A stretch of 64,000 bases of DNA from Sarcocystis neurona (taxonomy: Eukaryota; Apicomplexa; Conoidasida; Eucoccidiorida; Sarcocystidae), in the NCBI GenBank assembly GCA_000727475.1, contig KL647290.1:5362405-5426404 (forward strand), written 5' to 3'. Made by a program: the position numbers and the translations under genes. Positions within the stretch are counted from its first letter, which is position 1. Every line of letters begins with the position of its first letter. Under the pieces are notes generated by a model that saw only the letters and a list, made by a program, of their open reading frames with translations, had not been told where the DNA came from and ran no database searches. Positions 48,570-60,500 of this stretch are shown here, piece by piece.

Positions 48570-51500
48570 CACGTGTGTATATATATATATATGGCGGACT
48601 GCTTTAAATGGAACTGGCAGTCTTGAGAGTCGTAGTCGTAGGAGTAACTGAAGTATATAGGGAACGAATAGACATATATATATATATATATCGGAGAGAA
48701 AGAGATAGATATATATATGTCAGAGGGATATGAATAGATATATACACATATATCGGAGGCAAATGAATAGATAAATATGTATATATACACACATATACAT
48801 ATATGTCTCGGAGCGGAGTGAAAGTGTATGTATTGGGAGGAAATGAATACAGGCATATATACGTCGGAGAAGAATGAATAGATATATGTAAGAGGGAAAT
48901 GAATATGCGTGCCGGAACGCCTTCGCAGGAGGTGGACGAGAAGGACAGGAGAGGGATATACATAGATATACATATATATATATATATTCACATATATATA
49001 CACATGCATGCGCGTCGTTGCTCGAGGGCCCCGCGCAGAAGGACAAGAAGAGGTTTTGCTCATCCGTGAAGGACTGAAAAGGAGCGAAAAGAGAAGGGTC
49101 AGTTCCCCGGTGTGGAGAAGAGGAGATACAGGGAAAGAAGGAGGAGCAGCAGCAGCAGAAGCATCGGCGGACGAAGCAGCAACAGCAGCAGCACCACAGG
49201 GTTCGTCCCGGTGTCGTACAATATCGCAGCAGCAGGAAACAAGAAAGCCGCGCACACGCGTTGGAAATAGAAGAAGAAGAAGACGAAAACCTCCACCACG
49301 TCTCCGTAAAACAAAACGATGTCTCTCTGATTTCGTCTCTCTGCGTTTCGCCCCGTCTCTCTGCGTCTCTCCGTGTCTCCGTCTCCCCCCCTCCGTCCCT
49401 GCGTGTCTCTTGCTGTCTCCGTGTCTCCCTCTCTGACTCTGCGTGTCTCTTCCTGTCTCCGTGTCTCTCTGTCTTTGTTGCTTCGTTTGGCCTGTTTTTC
49501 TAACTGTGTGGACGATGTAATGACAGTATGACCACCGAGACTCACTTGCATGCAGGAAAACTGAGAGACGGAGGAAGGGAGAGAGACACAAACGGAAAGA
49601 ATGCCCACCTCACATACCGCTGGGAAGACTGACAGCCACTTGCACAGAGCACAACAACCCGGCCCGACACGTAGGAGAGACGGAAGAACACGTGCGCCGA
49701 CGTTGGCGGCAGCAGCAACAGCAGCAACAGCAACAGCCGCAACAGCAGTAGCAGGAAGAGGAACAAAAGCTGCAGCAGCAACAACAGCTGCAACAGCAGT
49801 AGCAGCAGCAGGAACCGCGGCAACAGCGACAGCAGCAGAAGTGAACAGCCTGCAGGGGAAGTGCAGCCGCCGGCGTCCTTCAACTCCCCGCAGCGGCCCT
49901 GCCTTTCCCCCCTCTCGCGCCTGTGGACGGAGAAGTAGGCAGCGAGAAGCCGTTCCGTTCACCGGCCCCAAGCGACTTCCTCCACTTCAGCTGCTGCTGC
50001 CCAGAAGAAGAAGCTTATTTTTCTCTGTTCTTCTCCCTCTTATTCTCTCTCTACCAATACATATATATATGCGGTGGACCCTCCGAGATAACGGAATATA
50101 TTGACAGTCCGTAGATCATATCGGCAAAAACGTTGAGCAAATCTGATGCTCCTGCATCCCCCCCAACGACCGACGGACAAACAAATGGAAATTTTTTACG
50201 TGGCGAAATGGACTCGGACAGAGAGGGTGTTGAGACGGAGACAGGGAAAGTGGGGGACAGAGACACAGCCACAGAGACACGGAGACAGCAACCGCCAGAG
50301 AGAGACAGATAGAGATCGAGCGGAAAACACCAGCCGACGTATATATCACTTTTCCATATCTTTCCTCTGTCTCTCTATTCTCGCATACATGCCTGTCTCC
50401 AGCATAAAAAAAGACACGTAGACACATATATATATATGCGGCTGTCTCAGTGTTGCTGGGCAAAGAGACATACACACACACACACACATACCTCTTCATA
50501 CATACGCAAGTATATGCATATTTATCTAGCTTCGAGCACGTATACCTATATTTATATCTATTTTTTTAGAGGTTGAGGAGGACGGAAGAGACGACGACGA
50601 AGTGAACGCAGCAGCTAAGAGCAGAAGAAAGACAGAAGTGCTGCTCTCCACCAGCGAGACCGCCTGTCTCCATGGTGAAGTAGCTGTCGTCCCGAGACAT
50701 ACACACAAATCAGCATCTTTTTTGAAATTTCAACGACTCCTCTACTTTGCTGCTATTCCTGTGCCCACTACACATCCACTGTAACTACCACTAGTACGAG
50801 ACTACTGAACAGCTACTAGTATGGTCACTGCTACTATTAGTACTACTAGGTGGACAACCGGAGAAATGGACGCTGGTGCGACGCATGCACATGCACAGGG
50901 CGCGGGACCGTCTTTGTGATGGGCGCCTATTCTATCAAGCGGGGCTGCTACACATATACATATATATACACATATATGAGGTGGGCTTTAACACATACAA
51001 ATAGTCTATACGTACGTACGTGTGTGAGGCGGGGCTATCACGTACGTAGACAGGACACAGGGGGTAGTGCTTATCTTCGTATACGTGTATATGAAGCGGA
51101 ACTTGAATTCAGTATGTACGTATTCCTATATATGTAAATATAGATGAACCGGGCATACTACGTACACACATATATACACGTGTGTGCATGCATTAAGCGG
51201 GGCTAGTCAATATACATATATATGAGTCGAATATTTCTAAACGCGTTCCATATGTATATATGAAGCGAGAGTAGTACAAATTGTACGCATGCATTTATCT
51301 CTATATATAGGCATAAACAGGCGACACTGCATATATACATATATACGTGAAGGTGGGTTACCAGATATATAGCTTCCCGTTACCAGCAGCATAAGTGGCA
51401 TACATGTACGTACGTATACGAAGCAAGCATATACATATGTATGTAGGAAGCTGAGGTAATATGAATACAAGTGTAGTCACCTTGGAAGCACGTATGCATA

Positions 51501-54500
51501 TATGTATATGTATTTTACAGCGGGACAACTTCATAGGAATGTCTACCTTCGTGTGCCTTTTTATCTCCCTTTCTCTTTATTTGTATATACACAAGAGGAG
51601 AGCGGCCTTGGAACTCCTGCGTCGGTACATACATATGCGTACACGTATATATATGTATACATAGGTACGCACGCGTGTATATACGTGTATGTATATGTAT
51701 GTATATCCCCCTCTTTCTCTCTCCGTAGGCCCACTCTTCCCTCTCTCTATGACTCTACCTATCTATCTATATATATGTGTGTGCGCATGCGTCTTCTCCT
51801 GTATATATGTAAAACCTTCTAATGAAAGAAACGGCTCCCAGCGTGGTGCTGCAGGAGATGTTGAGAGGAACAGATATATACAAAAAAAGTCGGACTGCTG
51901 AGCGATTCACACATATACACACATACCAGTTGGCGTGATTCATTTTCTATTTATTTCTATCTCTCTATATATCTCTGTTTTCGTGTATACACACGAATAC
52001 ACGTCTACGACGCTGCTGAAGGCTGGGCCCATGCTCTATAGCAGCCTCTACCACTTCCCTTCACTCCCATACTTTTTATACACATATCCTAGTACACATA
52101 CATGTACGGATATACATACATATATATTCGTACACATACATATTATACGCCTATACATATATATATGCATGTATCAGTACACATACATGGACGCATATAT
52201 ACGTATATATTAAAACACATGCAAGTCCGCACACATACATATATATATGTTAGTACACATACCCGTACGCATACGTACATATATATATATGTATATGTGT
52301 ATGTACATATAGCACATATAAATCTGTATAGGTACAGTTACATACATATATATATACGTGTATATATATGTAAGTCTGTTTATGTAGAGAGACGAGCAGT
52401 ACTACTAGTATTAGGGGTCCTCGTATTAATGCTACCACTAGTTTGACTACTATTAATAGTTCCACTACTACTACTATCAATAGTAGCATCGCTACTATTA
52501 CTTATATTACTACTACGACCACCCTTACTACTAGTAATACTGCTACTGCTAGTTACTAATACTATTACTACTACTGCGACCACCTGTAATACTACTAGTA
52601 CTCTTATTACTACTACTATTATTATGAGTTCCACTACTACTATTAGCACTACTACTTCCACTATTAATAATATTACTACTACTACCCTTATTACTAATAC
52701 TACTATCCTTACTACGACTACTACTATCAGGAGGAGCCCTACTACTACTACTACTACCATTACTAGTTCCACTATACTACTACCACTACTACTACCACTA
52801 CTCGTATTAGTATTATCACTACTACTACTACTATTACTACTACTACTCCCCACCACTACTACTACTACTGCCACTACTACTACTACTGCCACTACTACTA
52901 CTACTACCATTACTAGTTCCACTATACTACTACCACTACTACTACCACTACTCGTATTAGTATTATCACTACTACTACTATTACTACTACTACTCCCACT
53001 ACTACTACTACTACTACTACTACCATTACTAGTTCCACTATACTACTACCACTACTACTACCACTACTCGTATTAGTATTATCACTACTACTACTACTCC
53101 CACTACTACTACTGCTACTACTACTACTCCTATTACTACTACTACTACCACCACCACCCTTATTACTACTACTACTACCACTACTACTACTACCACCCTT
53201 ATTCCTACTACTAATACTACTACTACTGCTAATTAGTAATACTATTACTAGTACTACTACTACCACCACTACTGCTACTTGTACTCTTATTACTACTACT
53301 ACTATTACGAGTTCTACTACTACTACCACTATTAGTAATAATATTACTACTACTACCCTTATTACTACTACTATTAATACCCTTACTACTACTACTACTA
53401 CCATTACTAGTTCTACTACTACCACTACTCCTAGTATTATCACCACTACTACTACTACTCCTATTACTTACAATATTACTACTACTACCCTTATTACTAC
53501 TACTACTGCTGCTAATAAATAATACTATTACTACTACTACTACTCTTATCACTACTACTCGTTCTACTACTACTACTACTACTATTAGTAATAGTGCGAC
53601 TACTCCTACCACTATTACTAACACTAATAATACTACTACTACCCTTATTACTACTACTGCTGCTACTACTACTATACTTGTTGCTACTCCTACTATCAGG
53701 AGTAGTCCTACTACTACTACCAGCACTAGTTCTACTACTACTACTACTACTAGTAATACTATAGTCCTTACTACTACTACTACTACGACTCCTATTACTT
53801 CTAATATAACTACTACTACTAGTAGTAGTATTACCCTAACAACTACTACTACTATGGTGACTACTACTGGTAGTGCTATCCCTTCTACTTTTGCTGCTAT
53901 TTATAAGGTTATTCGTACTCCTACTTCTCCTGCTGATATTTATTTTGAGTTTTCTTCCTGCAGCGTTTGCGACTACCACTACGATGACTGCAATCTCTTC
54001 AATGAAACGATGACTCAAACGACTCTTCACACCCTTCACCCTTTTACTACTCTGCTATGACTTCGAGGACTCTCCTACTGCTGCTAGGACGACTGAAAGT
54101 ATTATTCGTACTACACTACTACTACTATTTCTATGACGACGAATACTACGAAGTCGACGAGTACTCGCAGGAGACTCCTTATACTACTACTGTAAGTACT
54201 GCCGCTATCAGCACCACTGCTGCTATTCCTGCTAATAATGACACTGCGACAGTACTGCTGCTTCTATTTGCTATTGCCGCTACTACTACTTCGACTGCCA
54301 CTAATACCACGACTACTTCTACTATTTCTACTACTTCTACTAGTGCTGGTATTCCTCGAACTGCCAGAAGAGCACAGGTACGGCACAGAGGCCCGAGGAA
54401 TAGAAGAGAGTTTGCGTATATCGGCGAGAGCAGGGAAAGGAAGCGAGACGACGAAACTCGCACGCAGCTGCATGCGTCTCTCGAAAGGGCGTCACCTCGT

Positions 54501-57500
54501 CGTACGTCAGGCGGCAGCAGCTTTGAATTACCTGCGGCAAAAAAATGAAACCCGTCGCACATGCCGCAACAAACTCCGTCTCTTTTCTGCGTCGCTTCTC
54601 CCTTTTCTCCCCCCCGCGAACTCTCCACGCCGTTGAAGAAACACCACCAACCCGCACACCTCTCTATTGACTCCTACACTCACACACATTATATTCTGGA
54701 CAACTATATCTATCGACATACATACGCCCACGTACACATATATAGAGGTACAGGTATGGATGTACGGATTTGTAGAAATCTATCTACCTATATCTATGTA
54801 TCTATACAGGTGTACGTATATGTGTGTGCATCCAAACCGTATATATACATATATGTATATATACAGGTGTAAGGATATGTACTACATTTATGTGTCTATA
54901 GCTCTCTCTTCCTCTCTCTCTATATATAAATGTATGTATATGTATGTACAGGTGTACCCCGTCGACGCTTAAGCTTCACAGCAATATATTACACATATAT
55001 CTGCACGTAGGTAATAATGATACATGCTTACACACACGTACACACACATATATACCCCTCTTCCCCCAAAATTCTCTCTACATACATATATACATGTATA
55101 CGTGCCAGAATAGGTGAATTGATCTCCAGCAGCATTTGTTCATCCGTTTCTATCTATCAATATGGGACCACTCACACACGCCTAATGTATATATATTATA
55201 TGTATATATATATATATGTCTCCACATTTTTATATATATATATATATATGAGAATAATAACTGGTGATAATTTGTATGCAGCAATTCTCTGCGTTCAAAA
55301 GAAGATGTTGTCGTCCCTCGAGGGAGATGCATGCATGTATGTATAAACGAATATATCCATACATACGTGCGCCTATACTTTAAAATAAGCAGAAAAGACG
55401 GGCCTCTCACATAGAGACATGTATGAATATACACGTACGGAGCGTATACATACAGATAAGAAGGTATACTAGTACATATATATATATATATATGTATATG
55501 TATACATACGAATATACATATATATATCTATATATATATATATATGTGTGAAAATGATTACCTACTTGTAGATAGGTACGCATATACTCTCAGGAAGACA
55601 GACGTATATATATGTATATATATGTATGTATGCATGTGTATATACCTTTCAAATATACATATACGTATATATCTTTCTCATGCAAATGTATGTATACATT
55701 TGTGTATATTCTCGCGTACGTAAAGGCGAACAGGTGCAGATATATGTGCAGGTATATGTAGAGACCGATGTGTATAGATAAAGATATAGAGACAGATGGC
55801 CATAACTGTCAATAGGTACGTACATATATAGATAGACGCACATACATATATATGTATATATGTATATGTATATACATTAGACAGATGAATATATAGGTAG
55901 ACAGAAATCCCCAGGAAGAGCAAAGAGATATAGATACATATAGATATGGATACGGATAGATACAGAGATCCATACAAAAAGGTGTAGAGACGCATAAAAA
56001 GAGATGAAGTTATAGATAGAAGTAGACACAAATATCAACATATACATCTAAGAGAGAAAGGGAGAAATAAAAATACAGACACAAGTAAAAATAGAGATAC
56101 AGGAAGATCTGGAAATGGGGGAAAAAGGGCGAGACGCGCAGATATGCAAAGGGACAGATATATAGAGGGATATAGAAATAATATGTAGATCGACATGCAG
56201 ACATAGACACAGGTAGATATATACATATAGGCAGCCGCAGACAGACATCCTATATACAGAGAGAGGGGGACAAATGTAGGTAGACCTAGAGATATAGATA
56301 GATAGTAGATAGAGCGATATACACAGATATAGTAGATAGATATAGATGGACACATATATAGAGATATGGAAATACACAGATGGACATATATATATAAGTG
56401 GATAGGTATACTAGATAGATAGAAAGGTAGGCATAAAGAGATATGCGTAGACAGATAGGTATCGACGGATATAGATATAGGGGGGGGTAGATATAGATAT
56501 ATAGATCTAGATGCATGCAGTTATATGGATGTAGATAAAGAGGTACGGATAGATATACATATAGATAGATATAGATAGATAAAATTAGATTCATAGATAG
56601 ATAAATAGATACAGATAAACAGATGAATAGATACACACAGGTATATACAGATGGATAGACAGAGGCACATATGGAGAGAACGATATAGATAGACAGATAG
56701 ACAGATACAGACTGCTGTTCACAATTAGGTAGAAAAAGGCATAGACAGACAGATATAAACAGAAATATATATATATATGTATGTAGATATATACGTGTGG
56801 ACAGATATGTAGATACACACATAGACTCAAGTAGCTATATAAGTATACATTTAAGTAGATCCACATCTAGTATTAGATATATGGATATAGATAGATATAC
56901 AAAAAAAATACGTACGCAGCTACACATATACATATATATGTATAGGTACCGGTAAAAATGTACAAAGATATACATATATACTTATATGGAGAGAGACAGA
57001 ATGAAATATACACGTAGATATATATACATATAAAGACGTGTAGAGAAATACATAGAGACACATATAGATATAGACAGATACAGGCAGATATCATTTCCCC
57101 TGCATTTTTGATGAGAAAATAGGATATACCGAGAAATAGCGACGTGAAAGTTTGGGGGGCCCCTCGAAGAGGACGGAGACGGAGACACGCAGAGGGAGAC
57201 GGCGGGGAGGTGTCTCCCCACCAGACATACACACACATGTATATATATATGTACTTTCACGTGGTGAGGCGAAGATGAAGAAGAATACAGAAGAGAAAAC
57301 TGAGCGAAGTGGTGGGTTGGTTCGCTACCGAACGAAAGTAGAGCGGCTCCCAACTTTTGACAAATTTCCCGTCTGCGTATACGCGGAAAATGCAGGAAAT
57401 TGCGAGTTTTGGTGTCCCAGGAAGAAGAGAACATGCGTCTCCCGATAGCGCGTTCGGCAGCATCGGAAGTTTGGACTGCGCCAAGTACCTGCAACCCCGC

Positions 57501-60500
57501 AAGCATACATATAAATACACGTATGTATGTGTGTAGTATACATGTATATACCTCTTCCTATATAGATACAGGGACACACAGATAGAGAGCAGAAATGATT
57601 GACGGGAACCGTTAATTCGGCGTGGAGAGGAAGAGACGGACAGAAAGACAGAGCAGGAGAAAAAGAGAAAAATATGGAGAAAAACTGAGAAATCTTGAAC
57701 AGAATGCACACACATGTGTAGGACCCGGTAGTCAGGCTCGTATACTGAAGAAGGCACATACAGAAAAAGACGGAGGGGGACAACGAAACTGAGAAGGGCG
57801 CCCGAGACAAAGAGGAACGCAATACATCAACGGATATTCACGTCAGACGAACAGGACCGAATTCATATATATAGAAAGAGAGGATAGATATATAGATAGA
57901 TAGACACGCAGAGGCACAAACGTGAAGAACGTCGTTTTCTCATGTATATATATATGTATGTGTGTGTACCTCCGCAGTGTAGTGCAGGGGAAAAAAAGTA
58001 GTTGCTGAGAGTCGTCGAAAGATAGAGATACATGAACAGATTGGGTAAAATGGATATTTACAAAGACTACGTACTCGACCCAGACATATATATATGTACA
58101 TATATCGACACGGACAAAGAGAGAAACACATACATATATATATATATATGTATAATGTATACAGAGGCATATATACACAGAGGGTGCATACTTGTGCGTA
58201 TGATGACTGAGTAGGCGTGAAGAATTAGACGAAGACAACGTGGGACGGGGGGTACGACGGATCGCTGCTGCAAGTATTTGCTACGGGAGACAGACTTGTG
58301 TATTTGGTCGTTTCACTTGAATTTCATTTCTCAAGAAAGTCAACACCTTTGCTAGTGTGTATACTCCGAGTTAGAAGAAGAATTGCTGGGCGCGCTCCTG
58401 ACTGTACGCGCGGCAAAGAGGGCGTTCCTGCGGTGTACGTACACCTGGGGGGGGACGCGTCCCTACCGACGAGGCACGTGGACACAAACATTCGAGTGCA
58501 GTTGCTCCTTCTCCTTCTCTTAAGCCACGCACTTCTCATTTCCGTTTTATTCAAAAAAACGAACAGTCTTATGCGAATAAAACTGAGAACAACGTGTGGA
58601 TTTACACGTGTACTTGAATACATATATATATATACATATGTGTATACAAAAGCAGGCATGTGCGGCAATATACATATATAGAGAGACAGAGGTATACGAA
58701 CGAAGGCATGAGGCAGTACTCATACGGATATGCAGACGGGCGTTTAAACATATATATATATATATATATGCAAGCAGGCACTTGCGCCAATATATGTATG
58801 TATGTATATATATATATGAGCAGGCATGTGCGCCACTGTATATACATATATAAGCAGCCGTGTGTGCCAGTGCATATATATATATATATACACAAGAACA
58901 GACATGTTCACCAGCATACGTAAATATATATATATATATATGTATATACGGAAGTAGGCACGTGCGCCAATATATATATATATATATATATGAAGGCAGG
59001 CATGTACGCCAGTATACATACATATATATATATATACATATGTATATATATAGAGAGAGTTATACGAACGCAGGCGTGAGCCAGTAGGCATACGGATATA
59101 TACGTGGGCATCTGCATAGATGTGTATATATACGTATATGCAGGCATTCGCGAATATGGATGGAAGAAGGGGAAGAGATGGCAGAGGAGAAGGGGGGGGA
59201 ATTTATTGGTAACGGCAGAAACGAACTGCGCCGCAGAGACGGAGAAATTCACCGACGACGGCCCACCACACAGAGATACAACAAAAGAAAAGGAAACGGC
59301 AATATATACGCATGCATCTCTCATATGCTACAACACCGCCTGTCTTATACGTGCACATTTACTTCATATAACAGCCCTTCTACCATGCATATCCAAGACA
59401 CGTGTTCACAGAGAAAATATGGCCACACAGAGAGAGACACAACATAAAAACAGAAGAAGAGACGAAGGCACTCATATACACCCACACACATATCTGCATG
59501 CATGCAGAGAAGTTTCTGTATGTACATGTGTGTGTGTATGTGTGTGTGAATATGTAGGGAAGTCACCACGTCGCTAGAGAAAAAGAGAGGAACATATTCG
59601 TATACATCCACACACATCCATCTATATAGAAATACGTATATACGTAGAAAAGTATCTCTATACACATATATATATGTGTATGTGTTTATATGTGAATATG
59701 TAGGGATGTAATTATATCGCTTTCCGTCTGTGGACCGAGAGAGATGTAGAGACACAAAGAGAGAGAAACTAATATATCCATATACACCTGCATACACACA
59801 CATACATACTTACATACACACATACATACATACATACGTAAGATACATACATACATACATAAGATACATACATACATAAGATACATACATACATACGTAA
59901 CATACATACATACATACATAAGATACATACATAACATACATACATACATAACATACATAACATACATACATACATACATAACATTCATACATACATACAT
60001 AACATACATACATAACATACATACATACATGCATTACATACACACACCCATACACATATATATATGTATATGTAGAAAAGTGTTGATCTCGTTCTACGTC
60101 TTTCTCTCTATTTTTCTGCCTATATACACTTATATGTGAATATGTAGGGAATTTCATATGTCGCTATCTTCGTCTCTTCTTCTCTTCCTTTACATGCATA
60201 TATATGCAGAGAGAGATCGTAGAAAGTACTTCTTGCCGGACTAACAAAGTGAGGGCACGAGTTTTTGCTGCTGCGTCAAGTTCTCCGCCAGGTTTGACAA
60301 AAAAAGAGACGTCGGCAATGTGGACGCCAAGTTCGATTTCCGCCTCTGCCCCCGTCCACGCAGCGCGAGGCAGCAGCTGCACGTGGACGGCGTCGTCCAA
60401 GTCCCTCGCCCCCGCCGGGTCGACGGTGAATATTCGTCTCCTCCCTGCATGCAGTCCGACCCGCAGGTGTCTACCCGCATGCATGTCTTCGGCGCGGCAT

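Larger units (their letters stand above)
47718..54495 (-). other. 6.8-kb intron E-F of the nuclease gene
   Basis: The largest intron in the window. From the transcribed 5' end it carries an AGT-rich remnant, the ACT array, TA blocks, AAGCGGGGCT repeats, CAG and GTCTC tracts, then the AGT array. No exon is needed between, since E and F join as LTYDE-VDELIEG. Confidence 0.75.

Noticed and set aside
50060..50160. Minus frame with ASDLLNVFADMIYGLSIYSV considered as an RNB helix exon
   Set aside because: Exons E and F join directly in phase (LTYDE-VDELIEG), and the true RNB helix is at the end of exon F; the phase here also fails.
52624..53726. Thr/Leu-rich plus and Val/Ser-rich minus frames of 140-180 codons
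   Set aside because: Direct read-through of the ACT triplet array.
53960..54030. Minus frame SHRFIEEI resembling the RNB NxLxEEF motif
   Set aside because: Similarity stops after eight residues. The real motif HHLIEELMLHAN is in exon H, and the position is wrong for gene order.
59790..60060. Regular spacing of CATA blocks as a CRISPR array
   Set aside because: Simple tetranucleotide slippage with no unique spacers, in a eukaryotic genome.
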